Under the pieces are notes generated by a model. That model did no database searches. It was not told the DNA's origin and saw only the letters and a list, made by a program, of their open reading frames with translations. Positions 34,701 through 45,156 of a stretch of DNA of 64,000 nucleotides are shown here, in pieces. Origin of the DNA: Sorghum bicolor (taxonomy: Eukaryota; Streptophyta; Magnoliopsida; Poales; Poaceae); contig NC_012874.2 of NCBI RefSeq assembly GCF_000003195.3, positions 2,573,001 through 2,637,000 on the forward strand, written 5' to 3'. The stretch's first letter is position 1. Each line of letters opens with the position of its first letter. The translations under genes and the position numbers were made by a program.

Positions 34701-35285
34701 TAATATGACCCGTAGCTTTAGCACGTGCACTGATATCTGCTGTTAACTTATATACTATGTAGTGGCTATATTACTCATTTTTGCATGAGGTAGCATTGCA
34801 AATAAGTTAGGCAACTTCTTATACGGTTCTGAACTATGTTAATTTGCAGCTCCCTCTGCGAGGACCTGACATTGCACACTTGGCACAAGGTATAACTAGA
34901 TGACTTGATTCAACCTTTGGAGGCTTCATGCTGCCTCATGTCAAATTCAGGAACTAGCCGCGCAAGTGCATAATCTTTAGCGACCACTTCCATATTAACT
35001 GTTTCCGTTACTGTTTCCTATGTCTTGGAATGGATTGTCCTACCATACTAACTGTTGGGCAAAGAGTAGAAGCAAGTCAAGGGCAATGGAACTGCAGAAG
35101 AGAATTGTATCGATAGCCTCTTCTAAAGTGAAGCATCTCTGAGTTTGTTCTCTTGATCCCTCCACTATAGCCGATGGCTTCTTGTGAGATCAGATATAAA
35201 ACCGTGTTATTGTTATATCACTGTTTTGTTGTTTTTATGCGCATCCTAAAATGATACCGTAGCGTTAGCACGGGCACTATACTAG
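31732..35285 (+). mobile_element. 3.5-kb non-autonomous Helitron
   Basis: Begins TCTCTACTATAATGG directly after a host A (31731) and ends CTAG before a host T (35286). The hairpin CCGTAGCGTTAGCACGG lies 11 bases before the end. TCTCTACTA at the start, a terminal hairpin and CTAG between A and T are the standard plant Helitron signs. No Rep/helicase frame is present. The 5' third (31880-32620) is GC-rich with interrupted frames on both strands, suggestive of captured exon material. The rest is AT-rich, with one small open frame at 34199-34360. Confidence 0.8.
34199..34360 (+). CDS. 53-codon open frame inside the Helitron, possible captured exon
   Basis: Opens with MTESSQWKRRHDQIGADADR and continues through FFVCLPPKRWKSRFLHDLNK to a stop. 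The amino-acid composition is protein-like, basic and Trp-containing, unlike the low-complexity frames around it. No family recognised. It could be an exon carried by the Helitron or chance. Confidence 0.25.
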   Translation: MTESSQWKRRHDQIGADADRFFVCLPPKRWKSRFLHDLNKLQGEIIFPLYHDN

Positions 35286-35707
35286 TATACTTAGTGCCCG
35301 AGCCCCTTCCAAGGCTTTACCACAAGATGCCAAAGCCAAACATCACCTTTCATCATTCACACTCTCAATATGTCACAACTACTTAATTAAAAACATTTTT
35401 ATAAGACGGGTAACAAGCAGATATTTAGATGCACGCAAAACCGTATTTGAAGAGAATCTAGAACTCAGGCGCATCTCACTATTAATTAGGAAAAAGTGAT
35501 TTGGAAATAATCCACCTTTGGAAATCATTTAAAAAAAACAGCACAGAAACTAGAGCAGTAAACTACTTCGACCGGCGGTCGGTCTGCAAATTCTTTAATC
35601 TCCTGGCCGCGCTCAGGTCGCCTTTCTCACCATCAAACCGAGACATCCTTGACGCAATGGAGAATGAAAAAGGTCATACGACGTAAACCTCAGCAACAAA
35701 GAAACTG

Positions 35708-35936
35708 CTCCCTCCATCACAAACTATAAATCATAGAAAGTCAAAGTATATTAAATTTGACCAAAATTATAGAAAGAATTATAAAGATTTATGACATCAA
35801 ATAGATATAATATAAAATTATAATTAATAAAGAATCTAATGATACATAGTTAGCAACATCAATATTATTATTTTATTATATAAAATTTGGGTGGACTCTT
35901 TAAGATTTTTGAATGACTTATCATTTAGGAGGGAGT
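35708..35936. mobile_element. Stowaway-like MITE
   Basis: GCTCCCTCCATCAC at the left and TAGGAGGGAGTA at the right, with an inner AAGTCAAAGTA against the TGACTTATC region. About 230 bp. Confidence 0.75.
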
Positions 35937-36256
35937 AAAACAGTATCACCCTTGTTCGTAATCAATACCTCAGAATTTTGATCACAACATTTTTCGCCAT
36001 GTACCTTTGATTTCACGACTGTCCAAATTCTATCCGAGAGGAGGTTTATTAATTAACTTCTCCTTATTCACTTGTACAAAATTACATCCTACGTAGAATT
36101 TATTCTAGAAAATCACTTTAATAGCATCTATACACACACATATAGAGAGAGAGATATGTGATATGATCTATGTTTTCCTTCACTGTAATAAGCTACTAGT
36201 AACATATACTCAACCCAAATTTAAGCGTATAACACAACACCATGTAAATGCTTCTA

Positions 36257-39200
36257 CTACAACTTGTACACTCCAAGAAACGGCGACATGACAGAGCCAA
36301 TCCAGAGGCTGCCATTCCTCTCCTCCACTTCACTGACCGACCTGAACACCTTCTGAAGATCCCCATGAACGCTGATCATCTCCATCACCTTCCCGTCCTC
36401 CTCACTCAACCTCACCGCGATCACCTGCCGCCCAAGCCGGTTCAGCAGCCACGAGGCGCGCTGGACATGGCGCGGCGGCAGCGACAGCACGACCCGCCGG
36501 AGCCACGGGTAGGAGATGCACCACTCGGCAATCTTGCCCCTCTTGGCGTGGATCCCCACCCAGAAGCCTCCCCGGGGGCTCATCCTGATGTTGTCCGGGA
36601 ACCACGGCAGCCGCGCCACCTCTTCCATCGCCCCCGCCGCCTTCGCCGCCGGCGGCCGGAGCCAGTACCGGAGGATCCTCCCCGTGGTGGTCTCCGCGAG
36701 GAGCAGGTGCGTGCCGTCCCTGCTCATCGCGAGGCCGTTGGGGAACGCCAGGCCGTCGACCAGCACCTCCACCTCCCCGCTCTTCGGGTCGTACCGCAGC
36801 AGCCTCCCCGTGGTGTCGCCGGAGATGACGATGCTCAGGAACTCCCTCCGCTGGAACCTCGTGCTCGTCTCGGTGAAGTAGACGGCGCCGGTTTCCGGGT
36901 CGAGCTCGACGCCGTTGGCGAAGCTGAAGGGGCGGCCGGTGCCCTGCCGCCACCACTGCGGCGCCACCGGCCTCGACACCTTGCCGTCGTCCGGCGAGAC
37001 GACGCGGAGGCCGTGGTAGGCGTCCGCCACGTAGAGCTCCCCGGTGGCGTGGTTGAACTTGAGGCCCAGTGGGCGGCCGCACTCGTGCTCACGGCCCGGG
37101 TCCTGGGAGCCTCTGCAGCTGTCCAGCCTGCAAGCACAATTGCACATGTTTATTCTGTTCGTCAGATGAATCAGCTGCCGTGTTTTGTACGGAATAATCG
37201 AGTAGTATTATGTACTACTACCAAGCTGTTTAGGCCATCTTTTGTTCTAAGGCCTTGTTTAGTTCTCAAAAAAATTTGAAAAAATTTTCAGATTATCTGT
37301 CACATCGAATCTTTAGACGCATGCATGGAATATTAAATATAGACGAAAATAAAAATTAATTACACAGTTTGGTCAGAATTGACGAGAAGAATCTTTTGAG
37401 TTTCATGATTGGACAATATTTGTCAAATACAAACGAAAGTGCTACAGTGTCGATTTTCCAAAAAAATTTAGAACTCAACAAGGCCTAACAAAATAATTCT
37501 TTTCATCCTATTACATTAAATTTTTGGACGCATGCATGAAGCATTATATATAAATTAAAAAAACTAATTACATAATTTACATGTAATTTGTGAGACGAAT
37601 CTTTTGAATTTAATTAGTCTTTTAGACATTAATTGTCAAGTAAAATGAAAAAATGCTACAGTAGTCAAATTCAAACAATTTGGCAAACTAACCAAGGCCT
37701 TAGTGCATCTCAATAATCAATAAGCTCTCTGTTTACATCATTGACTAGTCAATTTCCTTTTTAATTTTAAAAATAAAAACATACATTAGTTGAGGAGGTA
37801 TCCTGGGATTAGTAGTTTAGTACTGTGTTTCTTCATCCTTTTAGGTTTTTAACAAAATATATAATTGGTTGCCTGGGATTGTTGTTTGGAAATTTAGATG
37901 TATGAAATATAATATCTACCATTTATTTATTCTCTTAGTATCTTCTATATCACCGATTCACATGCCCTTTTAAACCTGAAGCCTAACATGGACTTTTATT
38001 CACCATGAAGCAAGTAGTATTTTCAAACTTTTTTGTATAAAAAAATACATATATTTTGAATAAGAATTATTAGGACACATAAGTATATATATTCCAAGCA
38101 ACACAAAAGAAAATTAAGGAAATCGCACCACATGATATGACATGAGCCAAGTGTGTTTTCTGTGAATAATTGGAGCGATGGAAAATTAAAACTTAATTTC
38201 ACCATAAAAGAAAATCCAAATTTATGAAGTAACTTTTTTTTCAAAAAAAACAGCCGGGAACTGGAAGATGGCACGATCATCAGTTCAGTGCTTTATCATG
38301 CGCCATTAATTATTAATTAATTGGACGGCCCAGCGCATGGAGTGCAACAGAGAGCTGCCACGATGGACAGAGACACGAGCGAGGACAGAGGATTTGGCAC
38401 TACACAGATGGCGTGTCAAATCGCGTCATTTACACCCAAAACCTGCTCATTGATTCCTATATCAATATCACCATTACTTGGACGATGGCGGGGGGCAACC
38501 GTCAGCTCTGAACTGCACACATCACTACAGCTACAGCAGCAAGGAAATATGGTGATTATCTTAAAAGTTTAAGAACCTAGATGATATCGTCTGCTAAGTT
38601 TAGTTACTCTTAGATATTATTTTAGAAGTTTAAGGACTTGAATGATAGATACCTGCGGTGCATTTTGCTCAAATTATTGATTAGGTCACACAAGTTTGGC
38701 TTTTTTTTTACAACAAAGTGTGTTCAAAATTGCACCACAAGAGCCAAGTGTGTTATCTGTGAACAATAATTCGAGCGATATGGAACGAAAAGTAAAATTG
38801 AACTGCACCATAAAAAAAAAAGCCAATTTTACGCTTTGGCCCTTTCTTTAACAGAGCTACGACGGGACACCATGATCTCTACAATCATTTTCAGTGTGGA
38901 ATAACTTTGGGTATGTAAATGGCATGATCATCAGTTGAGTGTTTTTTATTATGCGTCAAAATTAATTAATTCGACGGGCCAGCGCGCATAGAGTGCAAGC
39001 ACTACCATGATGGACGAAGACATCCGACGATGGTGTGTCAAATCGAGTCGTTTACACCCAAAAACAGATACTGTATCCAGACGACGAGAGCTTCAAAATA
39101 CTACACCCAAAACCTGTGCATGTAAAGATAGGGACGGTGCTCCAAACGAATATCCACAGTTCTTCTCTAGTGTAATTAAATGAATTAAATAAAAAAATGA

Positions 39201-39886
39201 AGGAAAGAATTATATATTCAGTTCTAATTAAAAAAGAATCACGGGTATTCATATGGAAGACTATCTGCATCCTTATACGCATGCATGGTTTCTATCAATT
39301 TCACCATTAATTATATTACTTGGACAATGGCGGGGGGCAACCGTCAGCTCTGAACTGCACACGGCAGCACAGAAAGAGCTCGATCTAGGAGCACCACGCG
39401 CACACGGACGTGTAGCACGTTGTACCCCAGTGTCACTGAACTGATGAGAGAGAGGTAGCAGCAGCTAGCACAAGCATGCATGGTGCAACGAATTAACCAG
39501 GGAACGAAGAACGGCGGCCATGAGGACAGGACAGGACAGGACAGGGGTGGCGCGGCGAGCCGGCGGCGAGGATTGGAAACTTACAGGTCCTCGGGCGCGG
39601 CGGAGGAGGAGTGCTCGGCCCACCGGCGCTCGGCGGGCACCCACCTGAGGACGCGGCCGTCCGACACGCCCGTGAACGGGCCGCCGTCCCCGTCGTCATC
39701 GTCGGCGAACACGAGGCTCTCGGGACCCACGGCGCCGTCCAGCAGCGGCAGGAGCAGCAGCTCGGCGTCGGCGTCCCCGATCTCCAGGAGCCTGACGTCG
39801 CTGCGCGAGTCCAGCGACGACAGCATGAGCGCCGCCGCCGCCAGCAGCAGCACGGCCAGCGCCACCTCCCCGCGGGCGCGCATCAT
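36257..39886 (-). CDS. Strictosidine synthase-like protein (six-bladed beta-propeller family)
   Basis: Two exons, 39886-39585 and 37127-36257, join at a CTG codon and give 390 residues. The N-terminus (MMRARGEVALAVLLLAAAAL) is a signal peptide or anchor, so the protein should enter the secretory path. Family blocks in order are VGPESLVF, GVSDGRVLRW, CGRPLGLKF, GELYVADAYHGL, FANGVELDPETGAVYFTETS, TGRLLRYDPKSGEVEVLVDG, FPNGLAMSRDGTHLLLAETT, PDNIRMSPRGGFWVGI and a C-terminal GSLWIGSVMSPFLGVYKL. The fold is that of strictosidine synthase and related lactonase-type hydrolases. Grasses do not make strictosidine, and most plant members are believed to act on other substrates, so the reaction here is unknown. 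The 2.46-kb intron contains two MITEs and an internal duplication. Upstream lies a second, broken first exon. The start could be the second of two adjacent methionines. Confidence 0.92.
37251..37485 (+). mobile_element. GGCCTTGTTTAGTTC-family MITE in the strictosidine synthase-like intron
   Basis: Complete copy between TAA at 37248-37250 and 37486-37488. Core AATATTAAATATAGACGAAA. Confidence 0.88.
37489..37699 (+). mobile_element. Second MITE of the same family, directly abutting the first
   Basis: Body AGCATTATATATAAATTAAA and right end AACCAAGGCC before TTA are present, but the left terminus is lost. It begins right at the target duplication of the neighbouring copy. Confidence 0.75.
38126..39366. 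repeat. Imperfect direct duplication inside the strictosidine synthase-like intron
   Basis: Copy A is about 38126-38520 and copy B about 38732-39366. Shared landmarks in the same order are GAGCCAAGTGTGT, a TAATTCGAGCGAT-like phrase, CACCATAAAA, the ATTAATTAATT...CAGCGC phrase, TTTACACCCAAAA and, strongest, GATGGCGGGGGGCAACCGTC / AATGGCGGGGGGCAACCGTC. Copy B carries about 240 extra bases. Confidence 0.85.
39522..39546. repeat. GGACA pentamer run
   Basis: Five consecutive GGACA units just inside the intron, about 40 bp from the first-exon donor. Confidence 0.85.
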
Positions 39887-40063
39887 AGCGAGAGGATGAG
39901 GAGCTAGCAGCGGAGTAAAGCTTGCACTGTGTGTGCGGCGCAGGCCGGCCGGACTGGTTGCTTGCTTGCTTGCTTGTAGGGTGAGCACAGATGGAGCATG
40001 CAGTCCCTGACTCCCTGGAACTTGCCGACCTGGGAGTGGAAGGCGGTTCAGGTGGAAGGATTA

Positions 40064-40307
40064 GGCCTTCGTTTAGTTTACCTCAAAAAACAAAAAAAAA
40101 ATTTAAGATTCTCAGTCACATCAAATTTTATACCACATGCATAAAGCATTAAATATAGACGAAAATAAAACTAATTACACAGTTTATCTGTAAAATGCGA
40201 GACGAATCTTTTGACCCTAATTATTCTATGATTAGATAATCTTTACCATAAACAAAGAAAAGTGCTATAGTAGCGAAATCTAAAAAATTTCACATCTAAA
40301 CAAGGCC
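40064..40307 (+). mobile_element. GGCCTTGTTTAGTTC-family MITE, first of a tandem pair
   Basis: GGCCTTCGTTTAG ... TAAACAAGGCC with TTA on both sides (40061-40063 and 40308-40310). It lies about 180 bp upstream of the strictosidine synthase-like start codon. Confidence 0.88.
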
Positions 40308-40314
40308 TTAGTAT

Positions 40315-40559
40315 GACCTTATTTAGTTCCCAAAAAAATTTACAAATTTTTTTTTTAGATTCTTCATCACATCGAATCTTTAGACGTATGCATGAAGTAT
40401 TAAATATAGATGAAATAAAAACTAATTACACAGTTTGGTCGGAATTGACGATACAAATCTTTTAAGACTAGTTAGTCTATGATTGGACAATATTTGTTAA
40501 ATATAAACGAAATTGATACTATTTACATTTTACAAAATATTTTGCAAGTAAACAAGGCC
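40315..40559 (+). mobile_element. GGCCTTGTTTAGTTC-family MITE, second of a tandem pair
   Basis: GACCTTATTTAGTTCCC ... AAACAAGGCC, same orientation, 7 bp after the first copy. Flanked by TAT (40312-40314 and 40560-40562). Confidence 0.85.
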
Positions 40560-40562
40560 TAT

Positions 40563-41426
40563 ATATATATATATACAGGGGATCGATCGGAGGGAGGATG
40601 GGCATGGGTGGGCATGGACCGGCGTCGTGGTGGATTTGTGTCGTTATGATGGATCCACTCCTCCACGCACTACTACAGGGCGGGGTGGGCGTGTAAATGC
40701 GCGTGTAGCTGCGTGCTGCCCTACCCCGTTCGCTCAAGCTTATCTATTGAATCTGTTAGTCGTTTAACAATATTTTCTTCTTATTATAAATTAACGAATA
40801 GTACTTTTATTTATGACTTATGAGCCAAACGATCGAGGTAAGTCCATTGTTGTTGCCGTTGCAACCGCCAGTCTCCCCGGCCGGCCGCCTCTGCTGGATG
40901 CCTACCCCTAACCCCTCCATTCACCACTTGAATGCCCTGCCTACGGCCTACCGTGCGTACGTACGTGTCTCCCAGCAGCCTCAGCTCCTGTCCTCCATGC
41001 ATGTTTTAGCCGCGGTCCATGGCCGGCCGGCCGGCGCATGGATTGCACGAGCGCTCATACTACGCCGTACTGTGCCTTAGGCCCTTAGCCCTGTAGGCCG
41101 TAGGTGAATCTGAAATGAATGTCCACAGTCCGGACCAACTGTCGCCGACCACCGTACCGTCACGTCCTGCTAGATATGTTGACGACGACGACGCAAGACC
41201 ACCACCATCAGCCGTTCCAAACGTCTGCCTACTGTGCGCGCGTACGTACTGGTACCATTATCGATCGGTGCCTGCCGCCGATGCGACGACGACGACGACC
41301 ATGAGCCCGTGGCCGGCCGTGTGTGCGCGTGCGTGAGGACGTACAGATGCAGAGTAGAGCAGATCGCGAGGAAGAAACCGGATTTCCATTTGCATGACAG
41401 GACAGTTCGGCCTGGTTTCACACTTA
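40563..41426. other. Intergenic DNA, GC-mixed, nothing recognised
   Basis: Contains a GACGACGACGACG run near 41181 and another at about 41284, and a GGCCGGCCGGC run. No convincing gene. Confidence 0.45.
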
Positions 41427-41736
41427 GGGCCTGTTTGGTATAGTGTGAGCTGTTTTTTTTTTTTTTGCCAAACACTTATTTTCAAAATAGCTTTATGGGT
41501 GAAGCTGTTTTTCTCCTCTTCTCGTAAATACATAAGTTGAATGAAGCTGGAAAAAAGTAGCTTATTACAACTTCTCCCTCATTTCTCTCTTTCAACTATG
41601 TATGAAGTAGTTGGTGAAGCTATTTTGCCAAACATTTTTTCCAAAACAGCTCAGCTTCATCTAGAAAGTCACTCATGAAGCTATTTTCTAAAAAAAACAG
41701 CTTTACTAGTGAAGTTGAGTTGTGCCAAACAAACCC
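41427..41736. mobile_element. Tourist-like MITE with GGGCCTGTTTGG termini
   Basis: GGGCCTGTTTGGTATAG ... TTGTGCCAAACAAACCC, flanked by TTA at 41424-41426 and 41737-41739. 310 bp. The right half matches the truncated element at 1-113. Confidence 0.88.
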
Positions 41737-41739
41737 TTA

Positions 41740-42341
41740 TTATCTAATAATTATAGATTAACTAAGTTTTAAAAAAAAATGTCTCGTAAATTACACACTA
41801 TATAATTAGTTTTTATTTTTATCTATATTTAATTAATGTTTCATGCATGAGTTCAAAGTTTTAATGTGATAAGAAATTTTGAAATTTTTTTGAAAACTAA
41901 ACCAGCCTTAAAGTTTAACATGTATCTATCATAACATATTTATAACTATAATAATTAGTGTCTAATCTATTAACTAATTAGAAATTATCTTGAAAATTAT
42001 TTTTTAGCTGTATTTTTAATATTATAAATAGTCTATATTTAATACTTTATATGTGTATTTAAATATTTAATGTGATAGGTGTCAAAGTTTACAGCGTGAA
42101 AGCAAACAGGCCTTGTTTAGTTCCGAAAAGTGAAAAGTTTTCGGTACTGTAACACTTTCGTTTGTTTGTGACAAATATTATCCAATCATGGACTAACTAG
42201 AATCAAAGATTTGTCTCGTGATTTACAGCTAAACTGTGTAATTAGTTTTTGTTTTCGTCTATATTTAATATTTCATACATATGCTACAAGATTCGATGTG
42301 ACGGCGAATCTTGAAAACTTTTTGGTTTGTCCTAAAAGGCC
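41740..42341 (-). mobile_element. Cluster of three reverse-oriented MITEs of the GGCCTTGTTTAGTTC family
   Basis: The three parts are: 41740-41909 (left end missing, right end AACTAAACCAGCC before TTA); about 41910-42108 (strongly decayed, recognised by GTCTATATTTAATACTTTAT); and 42109-42341 (left end GGCCTTGTTTAGTTCCG intact, right end decayed). All have the reverse-orientation core. They sit next to the Tourist-like element and end at the pseudo-exon. Confidence 0.75.
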
Positions 42342-42355
42342 GCAGAGGTACCTAC

Positions 42356-42642
42356 AGTTCCGGTGCGCAAGACGACGAGTGCTCTTCTCACCGCCTCTCG
42401 CCGGGGACCCACCGGAGGACACGTCCGTCCGACACGCCAACGTACGGGCCGACGCCGGCGGCGTCGAACGCCAGGCTCTCTGGCCCAGCGGCGCCAGCGT
42501 CCACGGGGACCAGCTCCACGCGGCCGTCGTCGCTGCCGCCTATCTCCAGCACCGTGACGTCGCGCCGGGAGTCGTCGGAGGAGGACAGGAGCGCCGCCGC
42601 CGCAATGGCCGCGAGCACGGCGAGCACGGCCGTCTTCTTCAT
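42356..42642 (-). pseudogene. Duplicate first exon of a strictosidine synthase-like gene with a nonsense codon
   Basis: The minus strand reads MKKTAVLAVLAAIAAAALLS, then DVTVLEIG, GPESLAFDA and VGVSDGRVLRWVPGERR, then a TGA stop at 42388-42390. The intact gene at 39585-39886 has a Trp codon (TGG) at that point. After the stop the frame still reads EEHSSSCAPEL up to a donor-like CTGTAGGT, like EHSSSAAPEDL in the intact exon. No second exon of its own exists; the next matching exon downstream is the one used by the intact gene at 36257-37127. A dead tandem duplicate is the best reading. Confidence 0.88.
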
Positions 42643-43955
42643 CGGTTGGCGTAGACCGGCGGACCACCGATGGGTCGGTGCTCCGTGTCCGGCCGGCGGC
42701 AGATGCGAATAACGCGACGGCGATAGATGCCGTGGTGGTGCACGTATGGTATGGTCGCGTCCACACAAATTCGATGAGGGTTGAGAGGTTTATGGGAGAT
42801 GGAAACTACATATGCCCAGGCTACAATGTCCCGTTCCCGTACACGATCATGTAAGCCATCAGGAAGGTAATATTATTATCAAACTATGCCGACAGTTTAG
42901 GGAGACCAATTAATTGTACTTTATACAAAAAAATCGAAAATAAATATCAAAATATTTTTTTAGAAAAAAAGTATGTTGCAGCATGACAAACAATGCCGGT
43001 GCAATGCAAGTCTATGGTTGCATTGCACTGCAGCGTTGCCCGTGTCATGTCGTGTAGTGCCATCATGCCAGCATCCTGGCCCAAACACGGCCCTATGACG
43101 ACTTGGTCATGTCGTACTATGTCGATAGGCACGATGGCCCGCGCGGGGGCCATGCCAGCTCGCCGCGCATGGCCTGATGTTCCACGCCAACATGCCACCA
43201 TCGCCTGACGTGTGTAGCCACCACGCGAGCTTGCCCTTGCCGTGTGCTGCCGTTGTAGCGACTTGCTTGGCTGAGCGCTGACACCGCGAGGATGTGCCCC
43301 TGGCTGCGTGAGCACACCTCGAGGCCGCTCTAGGTCATCCACGCCGGTGCACTGCGGTCACCACGTCGAGCATATAGAACTAGGAGCTATGATGGAGGAG
43401 CCACCATGGGGAGCCACAGTGGGGAGTCAGGAGGACGAGGAGCTGTGCGGGACGTTGGGACACGATGAGTCGGAGTATTAGGGATGAGAGCGCGACTGCA
43501 CGTGGAAACGAGAGAGACCGAGAGATGATGGCTGCTAGGAGGAATCCATGGGAAGAGTTAGGGTTTGGTGCTATATACTCTTATCCAACGACTACAGAGT
43601 CCTCTGAAAATATCTGATGGTTAGAATTGATCGGAGTAACATTATGCCAACCCATTATCCGTGTGGTGTCTAGGCTGAAAGCCGGACCGGGCTGCCATCG
43701 GGTCATGCCAGGCATAGGCACTATGGGAGCCCGAGCGGGGTGTGTCTGGGCGTGCTTCTTAGGGTCATGCTAGTGCCGGCCCATATTACTTGGGCCAGAT
43801 GGCCAAATATACCAATAATAGAACCATTGAGGTTTGATTTTTTTTTCTTTTTTGAAGCAAACAGGGAGGGGATACCCTACTGATGGGTTTTTATTGAAAA
43901 CAAGGGTTATTGTAACAAAAGCAGACTAATGGCACATGAAAGAAAACAAAAACAA
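42643..43955. other. GC-rich intergenic DNA, no intact gene
   Basis: About 42990-43790 is rich in GCATGRC and GGCCCGAGC-like phrases (for example GGGTCATGCCAGGCATAGGC), recalling subterminal regions of hAT-like elements. No termini or target duplication were found. Confidence 0.35.
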
Positions 43956-43959
43956 AAAC

Positions 43960-44265
43960 TACACGAAAGCATTAGCCATGATTATATATCAAAGGGGAGT
44001 AATTCTTGTTTGCTTGCAGGATCATCTTGGCAAACTCAGAGTTGAAAATTTCCTCGAAGTAAGCAACTGTTGGCGTCGAATTATGGAAGATGAAAATTTG
44101 TTTCTTATTGTCCAAATACTCCAGCAAAGCAAGATAATAATTTCAATAATAATAAAAAAGAACCGGCAACTGAGATTTGAAGCCCTCCAGAATAACATAA
44201 GGATGATAAGTGCCGACTGGAACTTACAGACAGTGAGAATTGATTGGTTGCCTGACCTACTATCA
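43960..44265 (-). pseudogene. LINE fragment, C-terminal end of the reverse-transcriptase ORF
   Basis: Read on the minus strand across frameshifts, the segment gives ILEGFKSQLP, then EIIILLCWSIWTIRNK, then FHNSTPTVA and FEEIFNSEFAKMIL. A hydrophobic I/L-CW-IW-RN phrase of this type is characteristic of the end of ORF2 in plant LINEs. Frameshifts and stops show that it is dead. The assignment comes from pattern memory. Confidence 0.6.
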
Positions 44266-44276
44266 GGCTAGAACTA

Positions 44277-44493
44277 TTTAGTTCTTAATTTTTTTTCATC
44301 TCATCACATCGAATCTTTGGATATATGTATTAAGCGTTAAATATATATAAAAATAACTAACTGTACAGTTTACATATAATTTACGAGATGAATCTTTTAA
44401 ATCTAATTAGTTCATAATTAGATATTAATTATCAATTAAGACAAAAATGCAACATTCACCTAATTCCAAAATTTTCGCGAATTAAACAAGGCC
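44277..44493 (+). mobile_element. GGCCTTGTTTAGTTC-family MITE, left end eroded
   Basis: ATTTAGTTCTTAATTT ... AATTAAACAAGGCC, with core GCGTTAAATATATATAAAAA. Forward orientation. Confidence 0.78.
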
Positions 44494-45156
44494 TAGGTGC
44501 CAGATGTGGACGGGGATGCAGCCCAAGATGATTGGTTGCTACTTGCTAGGCCAAATCTGTGCCAGACCGAGCTGGCTTCTTGTTTAGTTTGCTGCAGGCC
44601 GGGCTTTGCTTGAAAGAACTTGTGCAAAGTTTGGTTGTCTGTTTGGATGGAGGTGTCATTACCATAAGTTGGGCTGTGGTTTTCTCGAAAAGAAAAAAAA
44701 GTTGGGTTGTGATGACTTCACCGCCGGCTGCTACATTCTACAAAACGGCTAAATTCCACACAATGGTGATAACAATTTTGCATTGGAATAATATTAGTTC
44801 GATAAGCATTCCAAGTTAAGAAATATTGCAACACTAGTTTGAAAGCGGGTTTATTATTTAATTGTCTTTCACTCTTACCAATCCATTACATAGGCTAACT
44901 AACTTAGATACGAGTTCGTCATGTAAACCTGAATAACAATGTCCAACTATGATCATAACGTATCCTCAGTGGGTTTTATGACCTAATTTTCAATGCATCT
45001 ATATTTTGGAAACAGTGCAGAAGAGTTTTATCTCCATTAAACTCTTTCTACTCCCATGAAACTCTAATGAAACTTTAACGAGACTCTCTGAGTATGTGTG
45101 GAATGGAACGCATGTGAGGATCTCGTTGGATCCCCCGAAAGTTGACCTAAAAAAAT
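44494..45156. other. Intergenic DNA, nothing recognised
   Basis: No gene or repeat seen. Confidence 0.45.

Noticed and set aside
36248..37279. A plus-strand frame of 343 codons over the strictosidine synthase-like exon
   Set aside because: It is His/Pro/Arg-rich antisense of a clear family exon, and carries no motif.
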